Part shown: piece after piece, positions 8,600-17,161 of the stretch
How the letters are laid out: the number at the start of each line of letters is the position of its first letter
How positions within the stretch are numbered: the stretch's first letter is position 1
DNA from: Planctomycetota bacterium
GTDB taxonomy: Bacteria; Planctomycetota; SZUA-567
Assembly (NCBI GenBank): GCA_020060765.1
Contig: JAGUZQ010000034.1
Location: forward strand, 62,001 to 126,000
DNA: 64,000 nt
Direction of reading: 5' to 3'
Notes under the pieces: model-generated
Database searches by the model: none
The model's input: the letters and a program-made list of their open reading frames with translations, nothing else
Told to the model about the DNA's origin: nothing
Program-made: the position numbers and the translations under genes

Positions 8600-9690
8600 G
8601 AGAGGGTCTGCGCGTCGGAATTGAGCACCATCCCCTTGAACTGCATGGCGAGCTGTTCGGGGTTGAGGCTGCGGGAGAGGGCGACTTCCTCGGAGACGTA
8701 GCCGTTTTTCACCAGGTGGTAAAAACTCATGTTGAAGTCCTGCATCCCGTCACGGGCGCTGGCGCGGATGGCGTCGGGAATCTTCAGATCCTGCCCGTCG
8801 GAAATATGCTTGCGGATCACCGGGTCGACAAACATCAGCTCCACCGCTGGGACGCGCGGGAATTCCTTTTTCAACCCCGGCAGCAGTCGCTGCGCCACCA
8901 CCGCCCGGAGGGTGTAGCTCAAGACCTGCCGGTTTCCGGCCTGGCGTTCGGGGGGGAAGAATTCGAGAATGCGGCTGATGGTCTGCAGGGCGTTGGTGGC
9001 GTGCAAGGTGCCAAAGACCAGGTGGCCGGTCTCCGCCGCCGCCAGCGCGGTTTCGACAGTTTCCTCGTCGCGCATCTCGCCGACCAGGATCACGTCCGGG
9101 TCCTGCCTGAGGGCGTAGCGCAAAGCCTGGCGAAAATCGGGCGCGTCAATTCCGATCTCGCGCTGGTTGACGAAAGACTTGCCGTCGCGGTACACATATT
9201 CGATCGGGTCTTCGATGGTCAGGATGTGCGTGCGGCGGGTCTGGTTGATTTCGTTGATAATCGCCGCGAGGGTGGTGCTTTTGCCCGAACCGGTCATCCC
9301 CACCACCAGCGCCAGCCCGTCCTCGTATTGCGGTATTCTCCTGATCGCCTCGGGCAGCATCAGCTTTTCAAACGGCGGGATTTCGGAATTCACCCGTCGC
9401 GCGCAAAAGCTGACCGCGCCGCGCTGACGAAATACATTCACCCGGAACCGCCCCACCCCGGCCAGCCCGTAGGCGAAATCGACCGAACCGGCGGCGGCGA
9501 AATTCTTGCCCTGCTCCTCGGTAAGGATTTCCAGAATGATTTCCCGCGCCTGCTCGAAATCGAGCGGGTCGCCCTTGATTCTCTGCGGGCTGCCGTTTAC
9601 GCGGTAAATGGGAGGGCTGCCGACCTTGAGGTGCAGGTCGCTGGCTCCAACCTTTTCCATGTTTGCCAGCAGTTTTTCGATTTCTTTCAT
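8596..9690 (-). CDS. pilT: PilT/PilU-family twitching motility ATPase
   Basis: PilT hexamers power retraction of type IV pili at the inner-membrane base. The 364-residue protein starts with KIGASDLHL-type sequence (here KVGASDLHLKVG) and carries the Walker A motif GMTGSGKST, the Asp box around EDPIEY, Walker B ILVGEMRD and the His box GTLHATNALQ. The C-terminal AIRNLIRE motif of PilT is only partly kept (AIRASARDG), so a PilU-like or divergent paralogue is possible. A start ten codons upstream exists; the ATG at 9690 has a GGGGA ribosome site and matches the family's N-terminus. It overlaps the downstream membrane-protein gene by four bases. Confidence 0.88.
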   Translation of the reverse strand: MKEIEKLLANMEKVGASDLHLKVGSPPIYRVNGSPQRIKGDPLDFEQAREIILEILTEEQGKNFAAAGSVDFAYGLAGVGRFRVNVFRQRGAVSFCARRVNSEIPPFEKLMLPEAIRRIPQYEDGLALVVGMTGSGKSTTLAAIINEINQTRRTHILTIEDPIEYVYRDGKSFVNQREIGIDAPDFRQALRYALRQDPDVILVGEMRDEETVETALAAAETGHLVFGTLHATNALQTISRILEFFPPERQAGNRQVLSYTLRAVVAQRLLPGLKKEFPRVPAVELMFVDPVIRKHISDGQDLKIPDAIRASARDGMQDFNMSFYHLVKNGYVSEEVALSRSLNPEQLAMQFKGMVLNSDAQTLS

Positions 9691-9745
9691 TAGTGTCCCC
9701 GCAGTAATACAGTCCCCCATTTCCTGATTTGCTTACCTATCCCTG

Positions 9746-9916
9746 AGTTCGAGTTTCGCTTTTTTTTCTTTCGCATATGTAACCTGTACGATCTATGTAT
9801 ATTTTCGCACGGTACGGTTAATTGCCAGAGTCGCGAAAAATATCTCCCTCCCCCTGGGGAGAGGGGACTTGGCTTCCGGCTTGCAACGGTTTCCGGAAAA
9901 ATGCGAAACTCGAACT
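9746..9916. repeat. 171-bp element with AGTTCGAGTTTCGC inverted ends
   Basis: AGTTCGAGTTTCGC at 9746-9759 recurs as an exact inverse at 9903-9916. The interior contains a CCCTCCCCCTGGGGAGAGGG hairpin (about 9846-9865). It fills the gap between pilT and the HEAT-repeat gene; no coding frame is evident. Confidence 0.6.
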
Positions 9917-9935
9917 GCGGAGCTGTAGCAACAAA

Positions 9936-11522
9936 TTACAAGCCGCCCAGACGCCGGAGTTTTTCCCGCTGGCTGGCGTAGTGTCTGCGCCAGACTCTGG
10001 GGTCGGTTTCCGTGGCGCGCAGGTTCATTATTTGCTGAAGTTGCAGCAGCGCCACGTCCTGGATCAGGGTCTTGGCCTCGTCCGTCCGGCGGGGCGAGCC
10101 GGGGAGTTCCCGTTTATTCTCCAGCAAGACCAGGAGTTCCTCAAAAGCGCCTGTTGCCTCGTCGGAACTGAACTTTGCGGCAATCGCGCCCAAGCCTCTT
10201 ACCGCGGCGAGTATGATTTCGTATTCCTCCCGTAGCGCCTTGGCGTCGGAGGTGTAGCTGTGGAACCTGGAAAGGGTAACCAGCGCCTTGACCGCCTCGA
10301 CGTCGCCGATTTCACCCAGCGCGCGCGCAAGCATGATCTGCCCGCCCGCGCTTTCCCCGCCTTGCAACAGGCGCTTGGCGAGAACGACCGTGACGGCGGG
10401 ATTGGCGGTCGCGCCCAGGCAATCGTAGGCGGCGGAGCGTACCACGTCGTTTTTTTGCGTGATAAGCTTCAGACCCGCTTCCTTGGCGAACTCCAGCAGC
10501 CTGCGGTCGGAAACCACCTTGCGTTCCCGCCAGGCGACCTCCGCCTCCTTTTCCTTCAAACGTCTGATTTTCGGCAGCTCCGCCAGGTGTTCCTCGATTT
10601 CCTCCCGCGCCAGGCGGCACAGTACGGCGCTGCATTTCAGCGCGGCTTCGTTGACGTAGGGGCGGGGCACCTCGGTCGCGTAGCGCAAATGCGCCACGAC
10701 GTATTCCGTCCCCTCCGCGCCGATGTCGGACAGCAGCCTGCACGCCATCGCCTGCAACCGGTTGATTTCCCCCTGCACCGGTGACTCGAACCGCAATCCG
10801 TCGGCTTTCCACTGCTCGGCCCATTCCTCGGGAGTGTCCCCCAGAGGGCGACCGCAGAAATAGATCAGCGACTTCTGCATTTTCACGCCGACTTTTTTCG
10901 AGGAAAGGTTTTCGATCGCGGTGCCGATCGGATCGAGCTGGCTGGCAAGACCAGCCGTAACAGAGGTACGGATCTGATCCCGCACGGGATCGAAGGCGTT
11001 GTTGCTGTCGCGCATCGGCGGCTGGCGCAGCACCCGGCAAAGGCGGTCGGTCATGCCGTAGGTCTCCCGCTCAGCCATGTCGATCACCTCGCGGTGGAGT
11101 TTGCCGTAACTGGCGGCAAGGAAAGTCGTCAGCGCCCGCATGATCCGCAATCGCAGGTCGGGAAACCCATCGTGTTGAAGCTGTTCGACCAGGATGGGGA
11201 TGGTGTCGGCGGAGCCCAGGCGCGCCAGCACATCCACCGTCCCTTCCCGGATCTGCGGATTGCGCGACTGGATGGCCGCCGCCAGCAGTTCAATGGTCAT
11301 CTCCCTGCCGTCTCCGGCGGCTTCCTCCACCAGCGCTTCGACATACTGCATCCTGACGTCGACCGGGCTGTCCAGCCCGCGAACCATCTGCGAAACGCGA
11401 AGCTGCTGACGGTGGTGAAGCGACCGCTCCCAGTCTTCCTCCTCGCCCGCAACTGCTGCCGTCCTGCCGATCAGGCAGGAGAGAACCAGAAAGCACAGCG
11501 TCGTTTTCACGGTAGGAATCAT
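9936..11522 (-). CDS. Exported HEAT-repeat protein
   Basis: The 528-residue product begins with a signal peptide (MIPTVKTTLCFLVLSC...) and continues as alpha-helical repeats of about 35-40 residues of HEAT type, for example IREGTVDVLARLGSADTI and AALKCSAVLCRLA. HEAT solenoids bind proteins; the partner is unknown. A frame runs on upstream, but the ATG at 11522 overlaps the stop codon of the SpoIIE phosphatase by four bases and is followed by a secretion signal, which fixes the start. It is the last gene of a three-gene unit with the phosphatase and the lipoprotein at 12844-13794. Confidence 0.75.
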   Translation of the reverse strand: MIPTVKTTLCFLVLSCLIGRTAAVAGEEEDWERSLHHRQQLRVSQMVRGLDSPVDVRMQYVEALVEEAAGDGREMTIELLAAAIQSRNPQIREGTVDVLARLGSADTIPILVEQLQHDGFPDLRLRIMRALTTFLAASYGKLHREVIDMAERETYGMTDRLCRVLRQPPMRDSNNAFDPVRDQIRTSVTAGLASQLDPIGTAIENLSSKKVGVKMQKSLIYFCGRPLGDTPEEWAEQWKADGLRFESPVQGEINRLQAMACRLLSDIGAEGTEYVVAHLRYATEVPRPYVNEAALKCSAVLCRLAREEIEEHLAELPKIRRLKEKEAEVAWRERKVVSDRRLLEFAKEAGLKLITQKNDVVRSAAYDCLGATANPAVTVVLAKRLLQGGESAGGQIMLARALGEIGDVEAVKALVTLSRFHSYTSDAKALREEYEIILAAVRGLGAIAAKFSSDEATGAFEELLVLLENKRELPGSPRRTDEAKTLIQDVALLQLQQIMNLRATETDPRVWRRHYASQREKLRRLGGL

Positions 11523-12844
11523 GCCGGTTTCCTGGACAAAGCGGCAAGGGTAATGTCGTCGTAACAGGCCGCGCCTTCGGTGAATTGCGACACGCCCGCC
11601 CTGACGCCGGGAATTATGCTGGCACCTTGGGGAGCCAGTGCCGCGAAACACTCGCGCAGCCTGGCCAAACCGAAATCATCGCCTGCCCGGTTTTTCGCCT
11701 CGGTAACGCCGTCGCTGTAGACCAGCAAAGCGCCGCCGTCAGGCAGGCTGATTTCGACCGAACCGTAAACCTGTTTGGGCAGCGCTCCCAGCGGCAAAAC
11801 CGGTTCGGATTCAACTTGGCTGACGTTCCCGGCGGCGAACAGCAGCGGCGGCGGGTGCCCGGCGTTGACCACGGTCACGCAGCTTCCATCCCGGGCAATG
11901 ACCAGCATCAGCAGGGTGGCGAAAGCGCCGTTGCGGGAGCGGGAATACATGGTATCGTTCAGCCGCTCCAGCGCCGCGCGCGGTTCGGTCAGGAATTCCA
12001 GCGCCAGGTGCAGTTCCGAATGCAGGCAGGCGGCATAGAGGCTGGCCGACGGCCCCTTGCCGGAGACGTCCCCGACCACTACGCACGCGCGCCCGTCGCG
12101 CAAAGTGAAAGCATCGTAAAAATCCCCGCCGACGTGAAACGCGGGAATAGTTATTGCCTCTATCAGCAGACCCGGCAGGCTGGGGAATTTCGTCGGCAGC
12201 AGCGATTCCTGGATCTGCCGCGCGACGTTCATTTCCTGCTCCAGCTTCCGGCGCGCAATCGATTCCTCGTGCAGCCTGGCGTTGGCGATGGAGACGGACG
12301 CCATGTCGGCGAAAGCTTGGAACAGGAACATGTCGTCCTCGCCGAAGGTTTTCTCGTCCTTGCGGTTCAGCACCTGCGCCACTCCGATCAGCCCTTCCTC
12401 CCGGGTCTTCAGCGGCACGCAGAGAATGTTGCGGGTCTGGAAACCGGTGTGCCGGTCGGCTTCCTCGCAGAAATTGGCGTCGTCGTAAGGGTTATTTGTG
12501 AAATAAGGCTCCCCGGTCTGGACGACATGACCGGCAATGCCTTTGCCGCGCGGCAGGAAATGTTTCTCCCGCAGCAGTTCTCCTACCGGCGACAGCGCGA
12601 CCTCGTAGACCAGTCCCCCGGTCTCCCGCTCCAGGAACAGCAGCGAGCACGCCTCCGCCTCCATCACCTCGCGCGCCTTTTCCATTACCGTGCGCAGCAG
12701 GTTGGAGAGGTCGAGGCTGGAGTTCAGTTCCGACGCCAGATCCACCAGCGCCCCCAGGAGCTGCCGCGTTTCCGACGCTCCGCTGAGGCTGGCATGCGGC
12801 CCCAGCCGACTGGTATTGTTGTTAAGGGGCTTGCGTTCCGGCAT
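11519..12844 (-). CDS. GAF-domain SpoIIE-type serine phosphatase (PP2C)
   Basis: This 441-residue protein has a GAF sensor domain at about residues 25-180 (NPYDDANFCEEADRHTGFQT, LCVPL, GVAQVLNRKD), a short coiled linker (ARRKLEQEMNVARQIQESLLP) and a PP2C-type SpoIIE domain to the end. Metal-binding aspartates are visible in GGDFYDAF, VVVGDVSGKG and LVYSDGVTEA. Such RsbU-like proteins dephosphorylate anti-anti-sigma factors in partner-switching pathways; no partner STAS or RsbW-type gene lies in this window. The start at 12844 overlaps the preceding lipoprotein stop by one base (TAATG), and the HEAT gene overlaps its own stop, so the three genes form a tightly coupled operon. Confidence 0.88.
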   Translation of the reverse strand: MPERKPLNNNTSRLGPHASLSGASETRQLLGALVDLASELNSSLDLSNLLRTVMEKAREVMEAEACSLLFLERETGGLVYEVALSPVGELLREKHFLPRGKGIAGHVVQTGEPYFTNNPYDDANFCEEADRHTGFQTRNILCVPLKTREEGLIGVAQVLNRKDEKTFGEDDMFLFQAFADMASVSIANARLHEESIARRKLEQEMNVARQIQESLLPTKFPSLPGLLIEAITIPAFHVGGDFYDAFTLRDGRACVVVGDVSGKGPSASLYAACLHSELHLALEFLTEPRAALERLNDTMYSRSRNGAFATLLMLVIARDGSCVTVVNAGHPPPLLFAAGNVSQVESEPVLPLGALPKQVYGSVEISLPDGGALLVYSDGVTEAKNRAGDDFGLARLRECFAALAPQGASIIPGVRAGVSQFTEGAACYDDITLAALSRKPA

Positions 12845-13794
12845 TATTCTTCCTGTCCCATTTTGTTCACGATCAACGCCAGCATGGCTTCGCCTTTGTC
12901 GTAGGTCTGCGGGCGCAAGACCCCGATCAGGAATTTGCGGTAAACCGTGCAGATCACCCGACCCTGATCCGGATCGCGCGCCCACCAGATCACCCGCCCG
13001 CGCCGCGAACCCTTGATGGTGTAATCCTTGCCGTTGATTTCGAGATAAGTCCGGTAGTTGTTTCCGGTCTCTTGCGCGTCCTTCTCGTCGAGATGGCCGA
13101 TCAGAAAAACCTCGGAGATGTCGCCTGCGCCGGGAGCTTTGGCGAAAATGCCGGTGGGCAGGAAGTCGCAATTAAACGTATAGCCCGCCGTCACCCGCGC
13201 GGTACTGGGGTCGACGCCGGGAACCTCCAGATAGCTGAAGCCCTTGGGCGGTTCCTTGCCGCCAGGCAGCTTGGCCGACACCGCCCGCGCCAGCGTAGCC
13301 AGGTCAGGCACCGGGTCCTTGCCGCTGTAGATCAGCTTGACGAAGTGGCTCTGTTTGTAGAAATACAAGTTGCGCCGCTCGCGTCCGGCGTCGCACACGC
13401 CCTGCGTCCCGGCGTCGACCGGCACTCCGTCCTGGCCCAGTTTGCGTCCGCGGTAAAAATGGAAAATCCCCGCCGCCGCCACGTCATCGTCCATCTCGTA
13501 ATCCTCGATGGTGACTGTGCGCTCCGGTATCTGCAGATAATAGTCGCCCGCGCTCAGGCTCTTGGCGCCGTAGCGTGCGAACATCGTCGCCTGCTTGCCC
13601 AGCGGATCGATCATGGCGTCGCCCTTGTAGTGGCGGGGTTTCGCCAGCGCGTGCAACCCTTCGATCTCGCCTTCCTTGGGCAGGCAACTGCCGGGATTGA
13701 CGAAGGTCGGCTTGGGAATGCGCGAGACAATCGCCTCCCCCATCCCGCAGCCGGAAAGAATAAAGAGTAAAGCTATGGCCGTGAACAGACGCAT
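12844..13794 (-). CDS. Lipoprotein, DUF6599-like
   Basis: The 316-residue protein starts with a lipoprotein signal (MRLFTAIALLFILSGC, lipobox LSGC) and should be anchored in a membrane facing the periplasm. The body reads ATMFARYGAKSLSAGDY, RTVTIEDYEMDDDVAAAGIFHFYRGRK, a pattern resembling the DUF6599 family, of unknown function. The longer frame upstream to 13872 lacks a signal and is rejected. It is the first gene of the operon with the SpoIIE phosphatase and the HEAT protein, so it may be the extracytoplasmic member of that signalling unit; this is inference. Confidence 0.7.
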   Translation of the reverse strand: MRLFTAIALLFILSGCGMGEAIVSRIPKPTFVNPGSCLPKEGEIEGLHALAKPRHYKGDAMIDPLGKQATMFARYGAKSLSAGDYYLQIPERTVTIEDYEMDDDVAAAGIFHFYRGRKLGQDGVPVDAGTQGVCDAGRERRNLYFYKQSHFVKLIYSGKDPVPDLATLARAVSAKLPGGKEPPKGFSYLEVPGVDPSTARVTAGYTFNCDFLPTGIFAKAPGAGDISEVFLIGHLDEKDAQETGNNYRTYLEINGKDYTIKGSRRGRVIWWARDPDQGRVICTVYRKFLIGVLRPQTYDKGEAMLALIVNKMGQEE

Positions 13795-14072
13795 TATGGG
13801 AATCCCTCCTGAGAAATCTCCGCAGTATAATGTCACATATATAAGGATATCCTTCCGCAAGCGAAGGGTCAAGCCCGCCGGAAGCGGCTATTGTAACATT
13901 GGCGATAATCCGCGCAAGCGTTAATCCCGAACCTGCCGTATTCCAGATCTCTTTCCCCCTGAATCTGCCGGTCTTATCAACTTTAATCAAAAAAAAACAT
14001 CTGGTAAATTCTCCGCAAACCACTCTTTGGTAAGCTGTCCTTCGAATTCATTCAGAATGAGAGGGAAAAACC

Positions 14073-14747
14073 GTGCAAAAACCCAGGGTTCTGGTTGTGG
14101 AAGACGAAGACGCGATTCTCGAGCTGATCGAACACATCCTGGCTGATAACGGCTATGTGGTTGATACCGCCATGTGCGGCGATTCAGGGATGAAAAAATC
14201 GTCGGAAGGGGAGTATGATCTGATCGTCCTCGACCTGATGCTGCCAGGCATGAATGGCCTGGACATCTGTCGCAGGCTCCGAAGCGAAGGCAACAGCACG
14301 CCGATCATGATCGTAACCGCCAGGAGCAGCGAGGAAAGCATGTTGGAAGGGCTTGCCGCCGGCGCGGACGAATATCTTTACAAGCCCTTCCGGGTACGCG
14401 AGTTCCTGTCCCGCGCCGGCATCCTGGTCAACCGGCGCAAGGAAGTGACGGAACAGGTGGAAACCAATCTTGCTATCCTGCTGCGGGGAGGAATTGCCCA
14501 TCATTTCAACCAGCCGCTGACGGTGCTGAATACCAATCTGAACTTGCTGGATAAAATCACCACGGAGAACCGCGACAATCCGGAACTGCAGGCCATGGCC
14601 AAGGCCGCCATCTGGGACTGCCGCCAGGCAGTGAAAAAAATCATTACCCTGCTGGAGGTGATAAAGGAGATGCCTGGCCTCAAACAGGAAACCTATCCGG
14701 AAAACAGTCGTATCATGAGCCTGTCGGGGGCGGTGGAAGGCAATTGA
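14073..14747 (+). CDS. Response-regulator receiver fused to a kinase DHp helix pair, no ATPase domain
   Basis: The 224-residue protein begins with GTG after a GAGGG site. Residues 1-118 are a receiver domain with the acidic pocket at E10-D13, phosphoacceptor D54, T82 and K104. Residues about 135-200 look like a histidine-kinase dimerisation domain: GGIAHHFNQPL contains the H-box histidine near residue 143, followed by a second helix. The catalytic ATP-binding domain that should follow is missing; only 20 residues remain. It may work as a phosphotransfer protein accepting phosphate from, or passing it to, the neighbouring receivers, or may be a dimerising output. The frame is intact, so it is not an obvious truncation. 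It converges on the solute-binding gene with an 18-bp gap. Confidence 0.8.
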   Translation: MQKPRVLVVEDEDAILELIEHILADNGYVVDTAMCGDSGMKKSSEGEYDLIVLDLMLPGMNGLDICRRLRSEGNSTPIMIVTARSSEESMLEGLAAGADEYLYKPFRVREFLSRAGILVNRRKEVTEQVETNLAILLRGGIAHHFNQPLTVLNTNLNLLDKITTENRDNPELQAMAKAAIWDCRQAVKKIITLLEVIKEMPGLKQETYPENSRIMSLSGAVEGN

Positions 14748-14765
14748 AAACCCGGCACCAGCGCA

Positions 14766-15884
14766 TCACAGATCAAAATTATTTCTCGCCCATTCCATCG
14801 CCGGTTCCCAGCGTTTGGCCACTTCGTCCCAGTCGGCGGGGAAGGGGCGGGCGGTCTGGGGAGTGGCGCAACGGGGCAGGAAATCCTCGCCTGGCTTAAG
14901 CGCGGGATTCACCGGTATCTGCGCGGCGGGGCCATTGGCCAACTGGATTTCGATTTCCGGCGACAGCAGGTATTCGACTAATTTCTTCGCGTTTTCCTGA
15001 TGCGGACAGTTGGCGATTAACGAAAGCGTGTTGGGGAAGAACAACGTGCCCGAACCATCGGGCGCGCTGTCGAGATAGACGATTTTTACAGGTTTACCGC
15101 TTTCCTTTTCGCCTAGGGCGTCGTCGGTGTCGGTGAAGGCCAGCGGCAGGTCGCCGCCTGACACCGCCTGCGCGGTCTGCTTGTTGCCGCCGAGGATTTT
15201 AAGCTTTTGCTTTTCCACCAATTTCTGCAACACGGCAAACTGGCTGTCGGTAGCATCAGGTTTCTGTCCCTGCTTCAAAGCATCTTCCCGCTGCTGCATC
15301 CGCGCGAGGTCTTCGGTGTAGATAGTCGCTACCCAGGTTGCGGTGGAACCGAACAGCGGCTTGGCAATGCCGATTTTCCCCTGCCATTTCGGGTCAAGCA
15401 GGTCGGACAGTTTCGCGGGTGTTTCCTCTTCCTTCACCAGTTCCGTGTTGACAATCAGCACTCGTGCGCGCGCCGCGAAGCCGGTCCACTTGCCGTCCCG
15501 GTCGCGGAATTCCGGCGGAAAGTTCTGCGCCGCCTGCGGACGGTATTCGGTCAGAACACCTTTGTGTTTCAGGCGGACGGTATTGACGATTTCGTTGTTC
15601 CAGAACACGTCGCAGCGCGGGCGTTCCTGTTCCTGCAGCAGGCGGTTGACCAAACCGACAGTCTTGGTGCTTTCCGCGTCGTATACGGCCTGGACTTTTA
15701 TGCCTGTGCGCTTTTCGAATTCCCGCAGGATCGGCTCGGAGAACTCCCGGTCGTGCGCCACGTAACAGACCACTACCTTGTCGTCGGCCTGCGCGCTGTC
15801 GCGACTTTCTTCTTTTTTCGTGGCCAGAAACAATCCCGCCAGCAGCACGATAATAAACGAAATAATCCCGATCAGTTTGCCCAT
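14766..15884 (-). CDS. Iron(III)-type ABC transporter substrate-binding protein
   Basis: This 372-residue protein is a periplasmic-binding-fold solute receptor of the FutA/FbpA type, which delivers ferric iron to an ABC permease. Residues 1-25 form a signal or membrane anchor without a lipobox. Family signatures include VVCYVAHDREFSEPIL, a hinge region FWNNEIVNT, WVATIYTEDLA and LFFPNTLSLIAN. No permease or ATPase gene is adjacent, so it is an orphan receptor here. In the signalling island it might feed a sensor, but specificity for iron rests only on family resemblance; spermidine or other binders of the same fold are possible. Confidence 0.82.
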   Translation of the reverse strand: MGKLIGIISFIIVLLAGLFLATKKEESRDSAQADDKVVVCYVAHDREFSEPILREFEKRTGIKVQAVYDAESTKTVGLVNRLLQEQERPRCDVFWNNEIVNTVRLKHKGVLTEYRPQAAQNFPPEFRDRDGKWTGFAARARVLIVNTELVKEEETPAKLSDLLDPKWQGKIGIAKPLFGSTATWVATIYTEDLARMQQREDALKQGQKPDATDSQFAVLQKLVEKQKLKILGGNKQTAQAVSGGDLPLAFTDTDDALGEKESGKPVKIVYLDSAPDGSGTLFFPNTLSLIANCPHQENAKKLVEYLLSPEIEIQLANGPAAQIPVNPALKPGEDFLPRCATPQTARPFPADWDEVAKRWEPAMEWARNNFDL

Positions 15885-15994
15885 GACTCACCCCTCCCTT
15901 TCTTTGCAGAATAATCCCGATAGCCGAAATTTGCATTTGCGGACAGTTGAACGAATAGCATATTTATGATAAGCGCCCATTTGCGGTGAAGGGT

Positions 15995-17149
15995 TCAGTT
16001 GGTTGAAGATTTTTCCGGCGGTGCGGGCTGCGATTTCAGTTTGACGATAAAAGTGCTGCCCACGTCGGGTTTGCTTTTGATCTCGGTCTCCCCGCCGTAG
16101 AGGCCGGCGACTTTTTTCACGATGGACAGCCCCAGGCCGCTGCCGAGAATCTTGTGGGTCTTGCTGTTTTTGATCCTGACGAATTCGCCGAAGAGGCGTG
16201 CTACTTCTTCCTCGCCCATGCCGATGCCGGTGTCGGAGACGGCTATGGTCACGACCTCGCCTTCGCGCACGGCGCGCACGTCCACCTTGCCGCCGTCGCG
16301 GTTGTATTTGACGGCGTTGGAGACAAAATTGTTGAACACAATCAGCAACTCGTCGGGGTCGGCGTTCATCAGCACCGGTTGCTCCTCATGCACGGTGACG
16401 GTGATGCCGCGACTCTCCGCTTCCGTCTCCACCAGTTCCGCCGACTCGCGCGCCACGGCGAGCACGTCGACGTTTTCCCTGATCTGGCGGCGCTTGTGCC
16501 CGGACTCGATGCGGGTCATGTCCAGCAGGTCGGCGATGAGTTTCCGCATGTGGATGATTCTCACCTGCGAACGCTTGATGACGGTTTCGTAGGCCGGGTC
16601 GATCGCCCCCAGCGACTGCTCTTCCAGGATATTGAGATACCCTTCCACGGCGTTAAGCGGAGCCTTCAGTTCGTGGCCGAGGATGCGGACGAACTCGAAC
16701 CGCACCTGCCGCTTTTCCTCCGCGAGCTTCCGCGCCTGGCGGGTCAGCATCAGGCGGGTGGCTGCTTTTTTCACTGTGCGTTTCAGTTCGTTGGGAGTAA
16801 AAGGCTTGGGGAGAAAATCGTAGGCGCCGCGCTTGGTCGCGAGCACCGCCGTTTCGATAGAGGAATAGGCGGTAATCATGACGGTCAGCATTTTGTCGGA
16901 ATAGTCGCCCAGCTTTTCCAGCAGATCCAGGCCGCTCATTCCCGGCAGTTTGCAGTCCAGCAGCAGGATGTCAGGCGTCGACTGGCGGATGGCTTCCAGC
17001 CCTTCCTCGGCGCTACCGAGGTCTTCCACGTAAAAACCGACCGGCATTTCCAGTTCCTTGATTTCCACGGTGAAGTTCCGGAGCGCGCGCGACACACCTA
17101 CCCGCATTCCCGGCTCGTCGTCGATAATCAGGACTTTCAGATTTTCCAT
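15995..17149 (-). CDS. Receiver-histidine kinase hybrid
   Basis: The 384-residue protein carries an N-terminal receiver (acidic pair D10-D11, phosphoacceptor D65, T93, K115) followed directly by a cytoplasmic kinase: H-box histidine H159 in ILGHELKAPLN, N-box NNFVSNAVKYN, G1 box VSDTGIGM and G2 box GSGLGLSIVKK. There is no transmembrane segment, so it is a soluble kinase whose activity could be set by phosphorylation of its own receiver. It is third in the operon with the Cache kinase (12 bp upstream) and the receiver-lactate dehydrogenase fusion. All motifs look intact. Confidence 0.92.
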   Translation of the reverse strand: MENLKVLIIDDEPGMRVGVSRALRNFTVEIKELEMPVGFYVEDLGSAEEGLEAIRQSTPDILLLDCKLPGMSGLDLLEKLGDYSDKMLTVMITAYSSIETAVLATKRGAYDFLPKPFTPNELKRTVKKAATRLMLTRQARKLAEEKRQVRFEFVRILGHELKAPLNAVEGYLNILEEQSLGAIDPAYETVIKRSQVRIIHMRKLIADLLDMTRIESGHKRRQIRENVDVLAVARESAELVETEAESRGITVTVHEEQPVLMNADPDELLIVFNNFVSNAVKYNRDGGKVDVRAVREGEVVTIAVSDTGIGMGEEEVARLFGEFVRIKNSKTHKILGSGLGLSIVKKVAGLYGGETEIKSKPDVGSTFIVKLKSQPAPPEKSSTN

Positions 17150-17161
17150 GCGCGGTTCCTT

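Noticed and set aside
11585-12904. Open frame of 439 codons on the plus strand
   Set aside because: Antisense to the SpoIIE phosphatase, whose motifs are unmistakable; translation is compositionally odd.
13795-14072. Regulatory region between the lipoprotein and the receiver-DHp gene
   Set aside because: Apart from the ribosome sites nothing distinctive could be supported in this 278-bp gap.
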